A stretch of DNA of 38,911 nt from Pseudonocardia sp. (lineage in GTDB: Bacteria > Actinomycetota > Actinomycetes > Mycobacteriales > Pseudonocardiaceae): positions 1-38,911 of the forward strand of contig JAJCYC010000222.1 in the NCBI GenBank assembly GCA_029263115.1. The letters are read 5' to 3'. Shown piece by piece: positions 8,267 through 16,206 of this stretch. The notes under the pieces were generated by a model, which ran no database searches, was not told where the DNA came from, and saw only the letters and a list, made by a program, of their open reading frames with translations. Numbering within the stretch: the stretch's first letter is position 1; each line of letters starts with the position of its first letter. The position numbers and the translations under genes are program-made.

Positions 8267-8897
8267 CGACGACGCCGGATTCGCCGCCGCGTGGCGACAG
8301 TGCCTGTCCTACGCGGTGGTCGTCGGGCTTCCGCTGACCGCCCTACTGGCCGCGTTGGCCGGCCCGACCGCCGACCTGCCGGCCAACGGCGAGCTGCGCA
8401 CCGGCGAGCTCGTCGCGATGCTCGGACTGGGCCTGACGGTGATCGCGTTCGCTCAGCTGGTCGGCGGCGTGCACGATCTGGGCCGGCAGGCGTTGTTCGC
8501 CCGCCTCGACGACCGCGGCCCGCGGTTGGCCGGCTACCTGGCGCTGCTGGGCGGCGCCTCGGTGGGCTCGGCCGTCCTGCTCCTGCCGCCCGACGGTGCC
8601 CGGCTCGGCGGTCTGGCGCTGGCCATCCTCGCCGCGGAGCTCGCGGCCGCCACCACCGTGCTCGTGCGGCTGCGGCGCACCGCCATGCCGGGCGGGTTCG
8701 TCGATCGTCGGCTGCTCGCCGTCGCGCTGGCCGGGACCGTGGCCACGCTGCCGCTGCTGGCCGGCGGGCGGTGGCTGCTCGCCGACCTGGAGCCGACGCG
8801 CCTGCTCGAGCTCGGGATTCTGGCCGGCCTGGGCGCGCTGGCGCTCGCGGAGTACGCGCTGGTCCTGAAACTGTCCTGGGCAGCTCGGTCGCCCTGA
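8265..8897 (+). pseudogene. C-terminal third of a second MurJ-like gene
   Basis: The frame from about 8268 encodes DDAGFAAAWRQCLSY, matching DDPARFGTAWRQALSF of the intact MurJ-like protein. It then continues collinearly to the C-terminus (ANGELRTGELVAML; GRQALFARLDDRGPRL against KQAMFARLDVDGPRL). About 210 residues with six hydrophobic segments remain; the N-terminal two thirds are missing. Immediately upstream are a 15-bp tandem repeat and a weak out-of-frame trace of the preceding segment (EVTMARSAG near 8176-8202). No start with a good ribosome-binding site exists, so I call it a remnant. It stops 61 bases before the intact cupin-like gene. Confidence 0.75.
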
Positions 8898-8958
8898 GCG
8901 CTTCGCTATCCTGGGCGGGAGCGAGTGTCGAGTGTGCCCCCACGGAGAGGAAGTCGTC

Positions 8959-9882
8959 GTGCCACGCGTCGTGGAGAAGATCACCCCCGAGCAGCGCGAG
9001 CTGTGGGGCCGGCACACGGTCACCCTCTCGCACAACCTGCCCAGCATGGAACTGTTCTCCGACGAGTCGCTGGCCAGGCTGATCGAGACGGTCGACCCGA
9101 AGTGCATGATCATGCACACCATGGCCGACGACATCACCACCTGGAAGGTGGTGGAGCGCGGCGGCGTGCCCGGCGAGCGGGTGCTGGAGGCGATCCGCAA
9201 CGGCCGCATCTGGATCAACATGGTCGACATCCAGGAGGCCGACCCCCGCTTCCGTGAGCTGCTCGACCAGCTCTACTCGGAGTGGGAGACCGACATCCCG
9301 GGCAGTGACTACTTCAAGCGCAAGATCGGCCTGCTGATCTCCTCGCCCAACGCCAAGGTGTTCTACCACTGCGACCCGGCCGGGCAGGCCCTCTGGCAGG
9401 TCCGCGGCCGCAAGCGCATCTGGCTGTACCCGAACACCGAGCCGTTCCTGCGGCCCGCCGAACTGGAGAACGTGATTCGCAGCGTCTCCAGCGAGGAGAT
9501 CTCCTACGAGCGCTGGTACGACGAGTACGCCGAGGTGATCGACCTCGAGCCGGGCCAGGCGCTGCACTGGGCGCTGAACGGTCCGCACCGCATCGAGAAC
9601 CACGACGAGATCAACGTCTCGCTCACCAGCGAGCACTACGACCCGGCGATCCGGCGCAACTGGGCGATGAACTACGGCAACGGGGTGCTGCGCTCACTGG
9701 GGTGGACCCCACGCTCCCGGGCGACCGACGGCGCCGCGTTCTGGGCCAAGGTGGGCATCACCGCGCTGTGGCGCAAGACGATGCAGGAGAAGCAGAGCTA
9801 CAAACGGATCCCGGAGTACGTCCCCGACCCGGAGGCGCCGAACGGCGTCCGCCCGATCACGCCGGCCGCGATCAGCTCCTGA
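8959..9882 (+). CDS. JmjC/cupin-like Fe(II) oxygenase, intact copy
   Basis: A 307-residue cupin-like (JmjC-type) protein. The metal motif H137-C-D139 lies in FYHCDPAGQALWQVRGRKR, and a distal His candidate (H203 or H210) lies in GQALHWALNGPHRIENHDE; K152 or R153 downstream could bind 2-oxoglutarate. Such proteins typically hydroxylate amino-acid side chains or small molecules; substrate and co-substrate are not provable here. GTG 8959 is chosen because GGAGAGG (8944-8950) lies 8 bases upstream; an in-frame ATG at 8932 lacks this. TATCCT at 8907-8912 is a possible promoter element. Two fragments of further copies occur at 4325-4430 and 5752-5820, the best sign that this family belongs to the locus. 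Confidence 0.8.
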   Translation: MPRVVEKITPEQRELWGRHTVTLSHNLPSMELFSDESLARLIETVDPKCMIMHTMADDITTWKVVERGGVPGERVLEAIRNGRIWINMVDIQEADPRFRELLDQLYSEWETDIPGSDYFKRKIGLLISSPNAKVFYHCDPAGQALWQVRGRKRIWLYPNTEPFLRPAELENVIRSVSSEEISYERWYDEYAEVIDLEPGQALHWALNGPHRIENHDEINVSLTSEHYDPAIRRNWAMNYGNGVLRSLGWTPRSRATDGAAFWAKVGITALWRKTMQEKQSYKRIPEYVPDPEAPNGVRPITPAAISS

Positions 9883-9902
9883 GCCGGGTCGGCTCCACGA
9901 AT

Positions 9903-9921
9903 CCGGGTCGGTGTCTCCCGG
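9903..9921. terminator. Weak hairpin between convergent genes
   Basis: CCGGG (9903-9907) can pair with CCCGG (9917-9921). It lies in the 79-base gap between the cupin-like gene and the convergent alcohol dehydrogenase. With a short stem and no U-tract it is only a weak terminator candidate. Confidence 0.25.
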
Positions 9922-9961
9922 CCCAGCGGCGGCGGATCTCGACGACTGCCGGCTTCAGAGC

Positions 9962-11065
9962 TCAGTGCACCAGGACGGCCTTGACGACATCGCCCTTGTG
10001 CTGAGCCTCGATGGCCTCGTTGACCTGGCTGAACGGGAACTTGGTGATCATCTTGTCGAACGGGAACCGCCCCTCGGCGTGCAGCTGCACCAGCCGCGGG
10101 ATGAACTCGTCGGGCACCGCGTCGCCCTCGATGATCCCGTAGACCTTCACCCCGGCGACCAGCGCGCCGAACAGGCTGACGTTCACCGACGCCGTCGGGT
10201 CGGCCGGCACGCCGACCAGGCCCAGGCTGGCGTGCGGCGCCATTGCGGTGAAGGTGGACTCGATCACCGCGGGGATGCCGGTGGTGTCGAAGATGAAGTC
10301 GGCGCCCAGCTCACTGACCGCCTTGACCTGGTCGGCCAGCGCACCGTCGGCCGGGTCCAGCGCGTGCGTGGCGCCCATCTCCAGGGCCAGCTTGCGCCGG
10401 CTGACGTGCGGCTCCACCACGATGATGTTCGCGCAGCTCTGCACCACACCGCCGAGTACCGCCGACAGCCCCACCGAGCCGCCGCCCAGCACGAGCAGCG
10501 TCGACCCTTCGTCGGCGCCCATCGAGTTCATCACCGAGCCGGCGCCGGTCTGCACACCGCAGCCCAGCGGGCCGACCAGCTCCAGGTCGGCGTCGTCGGG
10601 CAGCTTGACCACGTTGTACTGAGTGGCCAGCGCGTGCGAGGCGAACGACGACTGGCCGAAGAACAGCGAACTGACGGCACCCTCGGCGGAGGAGCACGGC
10701 GAGACGCCGTCGGTCAGCCGGACGCCAGCGTAGTTCAGCGGCATGAACTGGTGACAGTAGGCCATGTCGCCCTTGGCGCAGTTGCGGCACTGGCCGCAGT
10801 AGTTGAAGGTCAGCCCGACCTTGTCGCCGGCCTTGACCTTGGTCACTCCCTCGCCGACCTCCAGCACCGTGCCTGCGCCCTCGTGACCGAGCACGGCGGG
10901 CAGCTGGAACGGGATCTGACCCTCCCGGGCGGCCAGGTCGGTGTGGCAGATGCCCACGGACTTGATCTCGACCAGCACCTCACCGGCTCGCGGGCCGTCC
11001 AGGTTCAGCGTCTCGATGGTGAACTCGGCATTCGGTTTGCGCGCGACAGCGGCGGTGATCTCCAC
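9962..11065 (-). CDS. Zinc-dependent alcohol dehydrogenase (aryl-alcohol type)
   Basis: A 367-residue medium-chain dehydrogenase. Catalytic zinc ligands are C40 in GICHTD, H61-E62 in GHEG, and a later Cys in GPLGCGVQTG. The structural zinc lobe has C90, C93, C96 and C104. The NAD fold is GGGSVGLSAV, followed by VVEPHVSRRK, whose acidic residue suggests NAD over NADP. Overall it resembles benzyl/aryl-alcohol dehydrogenases, which would suit the boxB benzoate route upstream, but the exact alcohol is unproven. GTG 11065 is preceded by GGGAG at short spacing. The crotonase gene lies upstream on the same strand, 135 bases away. Confidence 0.85.
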   Translation of the reverse strand: MEITAAVARKPNAEFTIETLNLDGPRAGEVLVEIKSVGICHTDLAAREGQIPFQLPAVLGHEGAGTVLEVGEGVTKVKAGDKVGLTFNYCGQCRNCAKGDMAYCHQFMPLNYAGVRLTDGVSPCSSAEGAVSSLFFGQSSFASHALATQYNVVKLPDDADLELVGPLGCGVQTGAGSVMNSMGADEGSTLLVLGGGSVGLSAVLGGVVQSCANIIVVEPHVSRRKLALEMGATHALDPADGALADQVKAVSELGADFIFDTTGIPAVIESTFTAMAPHASLGLVGVPADPTASVNVSLFGALVAGVKVYGIIEGDAVPDEFIPRLVQLHAEGRFPFDKMITKFPFSQVNEAIEAQHKGDVVKAVLVH

Positions 11066-11089
11066 GACACTCCCATTCGTCGTCCATGG

Positions 11090-11108
11090 GCCGGACGGCC
11101 GGTCCGGC
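11090..11108. terminator. 7-bp stem hairpin between crotonase and dehydrogenase genes
   Basis: GCCGGAC (11090-11096) pairs perfectly with GTCCGGC (11102-11108) across a 5-base loop. On the minus strand it follows the crotonase gene and precedes the dehydrogenase start by about 25 bases, so it may be a terminator or an operator. The rest of the 135-base gap shows nothing else recognisable. Confidence 0.35.
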
Positions 11109-11200
11109 GGTCAGTCTGGTGGGCGGCCGGCTGGCGCACATCGCCCGATGGGGGCGCAAACCTCCCTCCATCGCCGGATGCGCATGGGTGAGCGGGCGAC

Positions 11201-12028
11201 TCAGTCCCGGTAGCTGCCCGGCCGCTTCTCCCGGTAGGCGGCCAGCGCCTCGTCCAGGTCGGCCGAGGCCAGCATCCCGCCGTTCCAGGTGGCGATCTGC
11301 TCCAGACCGTCGGCCACGCTGTGGTCGCGGGCGTAGGTGATGGCCTGCTTCGTCCCGCGCATCGCCAGCGGCGACTTCGCGGCCAGTTCGCGGGCAATCT
11401 CCTGGACGCCCCCGGCGAGCTCCTCAGGGGTGTCGAAGCACCGGTTGACCAGGCGCAGCTCGGCCGCCTCCGGGCCGGACACCGACCGGCAGGTGTAGGC
11501 CAGCTCCCGGGCCACCCCCTCACCGACGATCCGCGGCAGCCGTTGCAGCACCCCCACGTCGGCGGCGATGCCCATGTCCACCTCCTTGAGCACGAACTGG
11601 GCGTCCGCCGAGGCGTAGCGCAGGTCGCAGGCCACCGCGAGGTCGAGCCCGGCACCGATGCAGAACCCCTGCACCGCGGCCAGCACCGGCTTGCGGCACC
11701 GCTCGAACGAGGTCATCACCTCCTGCAGGTCGAGGATGATCCGGCGAATCTGCTCGCTGGCCCGCCCGGCGCAGGTGTCGCCGCTGTCGCCGCGCAGGGC
11801 AAGGAACTCGTCGAGCATGCCGATGTCGACCCCGGCGCAGAAGTGCGCGCCCTCGCCGCCGAGCACCACCACCCGCGCGGACGGATCGGCGTCCAGCGCG
11901 TACGCGGCCTCGCGCAGCTCGGACCACAGCTCACGACTCAATGCGTTGGCCCGCTTCGGCCGGTTCAACCGCAGGTTCGCGACGCCGGCGTCGACGGACA
12001 CCGTCAGGTGCTGGAGATCGAGGTTCAC
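11201..12028 (-). CDS. Enoyl-CoA hydratase/isomerase family, dienoyl-CoA isomerase-like
   Basis: A 275-residue crotonase-fold protein. The oxyanion-hole elements are GEGAHFCAGVDIGML and VQGFCIGAGLDLAVACDLRYA. The segment KEVDMGIAADVGVLQRLPRI closely resembles delta(3,5)-delta(2,4)-dienoyl-CoA isomerase (ECH1), including the catalytic acidic residues in DLRYA and EVD..AAD. It would shift double bonds in dienoyl-CoA during unsaturated fatty-acid or ring-cleavage product oxidation. GTG 12028 fits the family N-terminus; the open frame further upstream is shadow. A perfect 8-bp inverted repeat abuts this start codon, so there is no room for a normal ribosome-binding site. Confidence 0.8.
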   Translation of the reverse strand: MNLDLQHLTVSVDAGVANLRLNRPKRANALSRELWSELREAAYALDADPSARVVVLGGEGAHFCAGVDIGMLDEFLALRGDSGDTCAGRASEQIRRIILDLQEVMTSFERCRKPVLAAVQGFCIGAGLDLAVACDLRYASADAQFVLKEVDMGIAADVGVLQRLPRIVGEGVARELAYTCRSVSGPEAAELRLVNRCFDTPEELAGGVQEIARELAAKSPLAMRGTKQAITYARDHSVADGLEQIATWNGGMLASADLDEALAAYREKRPGSYRD

Positions 12029-12049
12029 CGGACGTGCATAACACGTCCG
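12029..12049. promoter_or_regulatory. Perfect inverted repeat abutting the crotonase start codon
   Basis: CGGACGTG (12029-12036), a 5-base spacer, then CACGTCCG (12042-12049). It touches the GTG at 12028, so a protein bound here would cover the transcription or translation start. It looks like a TetR-type operator, but no regulator gene is adjacent. Confidence 0.5.
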
Positions 12050-12177
12050 CGCCGGACCCGCCGCTCCGGCCTCTTCTCGAGCCCGCGCCGGATCACGTCC
12101 GGTGGGCCCGGCGACAGCACGACGGTGCCGCCCCGGCGCGTCCGGCACGGGTGAGCAGGCCGGTCCACAATGCTCCC

Positions 12178-12684
12178 ATGGAAGCTCGGGAACGGGACCC
12201 GGACGGCCGCGCCCGCAACAGCCGACCCAGGGACGCGACCGGACGTCCGATGCACCGGGGTGCCACCGGGGTACCCCGCGTACCCGAGGACCTGGCACTG
12301 GGCCCGGACGCCACGCTGACCGAGGCACAGCGGCTGCTGGACGCCGACCTGCCGTTCCAGGCACACGAGGTGCTCGAGGCCGAGTGGAAGGCGGCGGCGG
12401 CCCACGAGCGGGATCTCTGGCGGGGCTTGGCACAGCTCGCGGTGGGCCTCACGCACGCCCAGCGGGGCAACGCTGTCGGCGCCGCTGCGCTGCTCGTGCG
12501 CGGCGCCGAGCGGATCGCGCCGTTCATCCAGTGGCGGCCGCACGGGGTTGACGCGGCCGGGTTGGCCGCGCACGCCACCACGCTGGCTGCCCGGATCAGC
12601 AGTCAGGGACCTGACGGCCTCTCCGAGGCCGAACGCCGCCCCCGCCTGACCACGGGCGATCCCGGCCGCGCCTCGGGGTCGTGA
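12178..12684 (+). CDS. DUF309 family protein
   Basis: A 168-residue protein whose central part, DLPFQAHEVLEAEWKAA followed by RDLWRGLAQLAVGLTHAQRG, is the signature of DUF309 (PF03745), a small all-helical family of unknown function with a conserved H-E-x2-E motif. The first 45 residues are Arg-rich and not conserved. ATG 12178 follows a CACAAT hexamer by 6 bases, consistent with a leaderless promoter. It is divergent from the crotonase gene and convergent with the desaturase operon. Confidence 0.75.
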   Translation: MEARERDPDGRARNSRPRDATGRPMHRGATGVPRVPEDLALGPDATLTEAQRLLDADLPFQAHEVLEAEWKAAAAHERDLWRGLAQLAVGLTHAQRGNAVGAAALLVRGAERIAPFIQWRPHGVDAAGLAAHATTLAARISSQGPDGLSEAERRPRLTTGDPGRASGS

Positions 12685-12739
12685 ACGGGCGCTCACTGCT
12701 GTTTCCTCCCGGATCTGGACACCGGCGAGCGCCTGTCGA

Positions 12740-14008
12740 TCACGAGATCGGACCGGCGGCCAGCGGGACCGGCCCTCGGACAGAACCCCCGGGCAACGCC
12801 AACCTGTTGATCTTGCGGAGCACCTGGAGGTACTGCCGACCCAGCCCGCCGGAGGTGTAGGGCAGGCCGAACTCCGCGCACAGCGCCCTGATCTCGGGGG
12901 CCACCTCGCAGTACCGGTTGCTCGGCAGGTCCGGGAACAGGTGGTGCTCGATCTGGAAGCTCAGCTGGCCGGTCATCAGGTGGAACAACGGCCCGCCGTC
13001 CAGGTTGGCCGAGCCGAGCATCTGGCGCAGGTACCACTGCCCCCGGGTCTCGCCCTCCAGCTGATCCTCGGTGAACACCACGGTGCCGTCCGGGAAGTGC
13101 CCGCAGAAGATCACCGCGTGCGACCACACGTTGCGCACCGCGTTGGCGGTCAGGTTGCCCAGCAGCACCGGCAGGAAGAACGGGCCGGCCAGCGCCGGGA
13201 ACACCAGGTAGTCCTTGGTCACCTGGCGGCGGATCTTGCGGCCGATCCGCTTGAGCTGGGTCCAGAACGCCGAACGGGTCTTCTCCCCGGAGACGACCTT
13301 CTCGTACTCCAGGTCGTGCAGCGCCACGCCCCACTGGAACAGCAGCGACAGCAGCAGGTTGTACACCGGGTTACCCAGGTAGTACGGGCTCCAGCGCTGC
13401 TCCTCGGTGATCCGCAGCAGCCCGTAGCCGACGTCGCGGTCCTTGCCCAGCACGTTGGTGTAGGTGTGGTGGCGGTAGTTGTGCGATTCCTTCCAGTCCT
13501 GGGCGCTGCTGACCAGGTCCCACTCCCAGGTGGTGGAGTGGATCTTCGGGTCGCGCATCCAGTCCCACTGGCCGTGCATCACGTTGTGGCCGATCTCCAT
13601 GTTCTCCAGGATCTTGGCCACCGACAGCATGGCAGTGCCGGCCAGCCAGGCGGGCGGGAAGATCCCGGCGAACAGCAGCGCGCGCCCGCCGACCTCCAGC
13701 CGGCGCTGGTTGCGGATCACGCCGCGGATGTAGTCGGCGTCGGATGCGCCGCGCTCGGCGAGGATCCGGTCGCGGATGGCGTCGAGCCGGCGGCCGAACT
13801 CCTCGATCTGCTCGTGGGTCAGCCCCACGGCCTCGGGGGCCGGCGTCGACGGCACCGGTCGCATGGCCGGCGCGGGGACGGCCTCAGGCAGTTCGGACTC
13901 GGGTGTGGACGGGGCCGGGGTGCACGCGGCCTGGCTGCCGTCCGTTCCGCGCGACTCGCCGACGCGAGATGCGTGATTCGCCGTGGGGGTGGGGAGGGTG
14001 CGGGTCAT
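12740..14008 (-). CDS. Acyl-lipid/acyl-CoA fatty-acid desaturase (DesA3-like)
   Basis: A 422-residue membrane di-iron desaturase. The three His clusters are HNVMH (H141, H145), HNYRHH (H176, H180, H181) and QIEHH (H355, H356), with hydrophobic pairs at about 110-130 and 265-300. This matches the mycobacterial DesA3/linoleoyl-CoA-desaturase-like group, which introduces double bonds into acyl chains using electrons from a flavin/iron-sulfur reductase. The first 65 residues are Pro/Ala-rich and probably disordered. ATG 14008 overlaps the upstream reductase stop (ATGA), and AAGGAGA precedes it, so the two are co-translated. It is the second gene of the pair. Confidence 0.88.
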   Translation of the reverse strand: MTRTLPTPTANHASRVGESRGTDGSQAACTPAPSTPESELPEAVPAPAMRPVPSTPAPEAVGLTHEQIEEFGRRLDAIRDRILAERGASDADYIRGVIRNQRRLEVGGRALLFAGIFPPAWLAGTAMLSVAKILENMEIGHNVMHGQWDWMRDPKIHSTTWEWDLVSSAQDWKESHNYRHHTYTNVLGKDRDVGYGLLRITEEQRWSPYYLGNPVYNLLLSLLFQWGVALHDLEYEKVVSGEKTRSAFWTQLKRIGRKIRRQVTKDYLVFPALAGPFFLPVLLGNLTANAVRNVWSHAVIFCGHFPDGTVVFTEDQLEGETRGQWYLRQMLGSANLDGGPLFHLMTGQLSFQIEHHLFPDLPSNRYCEVAPEIRALCAEFGLPYTSGGLGRQYLQVLRKINRLALPGGSVRGPVPLAAGPIS

Positions 14009-15135
14009 CGAGAGTCTCCTTGGGTGGTGGTGTCGATGCGGGCCGGGCCGCTCGCCCCGGAGATGCAGGTCTGCACCAGGTCGCCGGGCTCGCCGTGCAC
14101 CCGACCGGTGCGCAGATCGCGGACCTGGCCCGCACGCAGCGGCAGCACGCAGCCGAAACAGATGCCCATCCGGCAGCCGCTGGGCATCGGCACCCCGACG
14201 GCCTCGCCGGCCTCCAACAGGCTGGTCGCCCCGTCGACGGCCACCTCGGTACCGAGAGCAGCGCCGGCTGAACGGGTAGCGGCTCCGCCGTAGTGCACCG
14301 TTCCTCCGGCTCCGCCGCCCAGCCGGGGTGTGGTGAACCGTTCCTGGCGCATCCGGCCGGCGAGCCCGGCGGCGGCCCAGTGCCGCTCGGTGTCGTCGAG
14401 CAGGCCGGCCGGACCGCAGACGAACGACTCGCGGTCGACCCAGTCGGGGCAGACCCGCTCCAGCTCGGTGAGCTGGAGCAGCCCCTCGGTGTCGCTGTGC
14501 CGGACCACCAGGCGCAGCCCGGGCCGGCGGGCCAGCGTGCGCAGGTCGCCGTCGAAGATCGTCTCCGCCGGAGACGGCGCGCTGTGCAGCAGCACCACGT
14601 CGTCCAGCGCGTCCCGGGCGGCCAGCGTGCGCAGCATCGCCATCACCGGGGTGATGCCGCTGCCCCCGGTGAGCATCAGCAGCCTGCCGGGCCGGTCGGG
14701 CAGGATGAAATCGCCGGCCGCCGGCTCCAGGTGCAGCACGGCGCCGATCGGGGTCCGATGGGCCAGAACCGGCGACACCGTGCCCCCGGGCAGCGCCTGC
14801 ACGGTGATCGAGATGCAGCCGTCGGGGCTGGACTCCGGGCTGGTCAGGGAGTAGCTGCGCCAGTGCCGCACACCGTCGACCTCCACGCCGACCCGGACGT
14901 ACTGGCCGGCCCGGTGACCGGCCCAACCCCGCCCGGGTCGGATGCGCAGCGTGGTGGCCCGGCGGGTCTCCGGGCGGACCTCGACCACCCGGCCACGAGG
15001 CACGGCGGCGGACCACAGCGGGTCGACGAGGTCGACGAAGTCGGCCGGGCGCAGCGGGGTGGTCAGCGCGCCGACCCCTGACATCAGCCCGGCCAGCAGG
15101 CGGGTCGGGCGGCGGGAGGTACCGGTTCGCATCAT
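14005..15135 (-). CDS. Flavin/2Fe-2S oxidoreductase, electron donor to the desaturase
   Basis: A 376-residue protein with an FAD domain (HWRSYSLTSPE), an NAD(P) domain (LTGGSGITPVMAML and FVCGPAGLLDDTE) and a C-terminal plant-type 2Fe-2S domain (PSGCRMGICFGCVLPL with a later C in LVQTCISG). It resembles mycobacterial Rv3230c, the reductase paired with DesA3, and its overlap with the desaturase gene supports that role. ATG 15135 (or the adjacent 15132) is the likely start; in-frame upstream codons run into the regulatory palindromes. It is divergent from the MerR-like regulator. Confidence 0.85.
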   Translation of the reverse strand: MMRTGTSRRPTRLLAGLMSGVGALTTPLRPADFVDLVDPLWSAAVPRGRVVEVRPETRRATTLRIRPGRGWAGHRAGQYVRVGVEVDGVRHWRSYSLTSPESSPDGCISITVQALPGGTVSPVLAHRTPIGAVLHLEPAAGDFILPDRPGRLLMLTGGSGITPVMAMLRTLAARDALDDVVLLHSAPSPAETIFDGDLRTLARRPGLRLVVRHSDTEGLLQLTELERVCPDWVDRESFVCGPAGLLDDTERHWAAAGLAGRMRQERFTTPRLGGGAGGTVHYGGAATRSAGAALGTEVAVDGATSLLEAGEAVGVPMPSGCRMGICFGCVLPLRAGQVRDLRTGRVHGEPGDLVQTCISGASGPARIDTTTQGDSR

Positions 15136-15154
15136 GACATCAGTACAACACATA

Positions 15155-15200
15155 GCAATGTCACATTGCGACTCATAAGGCATGATAGTCTATGTCACAT
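15155..15200. promoter_or_regulatory. Divergent operator region: 15-bp palindrome plus repeated ATGTCACAT
   Basis: GCAATGTCACATTGC (15155-15169) is a perfect palindrome. Its core ATGTCACAT (15158-15166) recurs at 15192-15200, overlapping the ATG of the MerR-like gene. TAGTCT (15186-15191) lies 7 bases before that ATG and could be its -10. The layout suggests one regulator controls both directions and represses or tunes itself. Confidence 0.6.
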
Positions 15201-16023
15201 GTCAATTGAGCTCAAAGGTGTCCAATGGCGCACCATCGACGAGCTGGCCCGGCTGAGCGGCGTCACCGTCCGCAACATCCGCGCCTACCAGGCTCGCGGA
15301 CTGCTCCCCCCGCCGCTGGTGCAGGCCCGCACCGGCTACTACGGCCCCGGCCACGGGGCCCGGTTGGAGCTGATCAAGGACCTGCAGGGCGAGGGCGTCA
15401 AGCTCGACACCATCAAGAAACTGCTGGACACCACCGGTGGCAGCACCGAGGAGGTGGTGCGGTTCATCCGCACCGTGCGCGAGCTCTTCGCCGCCGAGGA
15501 ACGCCAGATCGTGAACGGCGACGAACTGGCCGAGCGGTTCGTCGGGGAGGACGCCGGGCAGCTCCGACGGGCGCTGAAGCTCGGCATGCTGCTCGAGGTC
15601 GGGGACAACCAGTACGAGGAGGTCAGCCCACGACTGATGGGCGCGGCGCAGGAGATGGTCGACCTCGGCATCCCGCTCAGCCGGTCGCTGGACGTGGTCG
15701 AGCAGCTGCGCAAACACGCCGACGGCATCGCCAAGCTCTACGTGGAGCTGTTCCTCGGTGAGGTCTGGCGCCCGTTCGACGACTCGGGCCGCCCGGTCGA
15801 CCGGTGGCCGGACGTGTACCGGACCATCGAACAGCTGCGGAAGGTGTCCGGCGAGGCCATGCTCGCGGTCCTCCAGCTGGCGGTCGCCGAGCGGCTGGAC
15901 GTGACGTTCGGCCGCGACATCGTGCGCAACGTCCGCACCAGCAGCGCGGTCACCCAGCCGGCGGAGTCGCACGCCGAGCCGGCCGACGCCGAGCCGGACC
16001 GGTCACCGCCCACCCAGGGCTGA
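15199..16023 (+). CDS. MerR-like transcriptional regulator
   Basis: A 274-residue protein with an N-terminal MerR-type winged helix-turn-helix: TIDELARLSGVTVRNIRAYQ, then GLLPPP, Y-x-P-G-HGARLELI and IKKLLDT. The remainder is helical and may bind an acyl effector or form the dimer. ATG 15199 lies in one copy of the repeated ATGTCACAT site, with a -10-like TAGTCT 7 bases upstream, so it is probably leaderless and autoregulated. Its divergent position suggests control of the desaturase/reductase pair in response to membrane lipid or acyl-CoA state, which is inference. Confidence 0.8.
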   Translation: MSIELKGVQWRTIDELARLSGVTVRNIRAYQARGLLPPPLVQARTGYYGPGHGARLELIKDLQGEGVKLDTIKKLLDTTGGSTEEVVRFIRTVRELFAAEERQIVNGDELAERFVGEDAGQLRRALKLGMLLEVGDNQYEEVSPRLMGAAQEMVDLGIPLSRSLDVVEQLRKHADGIAKLYVELFLGEVWRPFDDSGRPVDRWPDVYRTIEQLRKVSGEAMLAVLQLAVAERLDVTFGRDIVRNVRTSSAVTQPAESHAEPADAEPDRSPPTQG

Positions 16024-16096
16024 ACCGAGCCAGGGCGTCGCCGGGGTGGGCCGGGGCCGAACCCGGCCGGGCTGAGCCGAGCCGGGGCCGGAACGG

Positions 16097-16135
16097 CCCG
16101 AGCCGGCCCGGGCGGGAGGTCCGGGCCGGCTCGGG
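16097..16135. terminator. Strong hairpin between convergent genes
   Basis: Fifteen bases (16097-16111) pair perfectly with 16121-16135 across a 9-base loop. It lies in the 183-base gap between the MerR-like gene and the convergent M20 gene, so it can serve both directions. The rest of the gap is low-complexity GCCGGG-rich sequence. Confidence 0.65.
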
Positions 16136-16206
16136 GATGCGCCGGGTGATCCCGGCAACCGGTTGGCAGCGCGGCGCCGTGCGGCGGCGGCCGGCGCGCC
16201 CGGGGT

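Noticed and set aside
8111-9082. Plus-strand frame from ATG 8111 with TGQGA repeats as a repeat protein
   Set aside because: Only the short 15-bp repeat is periodic; the rest is a shadow of the MurJ-like remnant and cupin gene in other frames.
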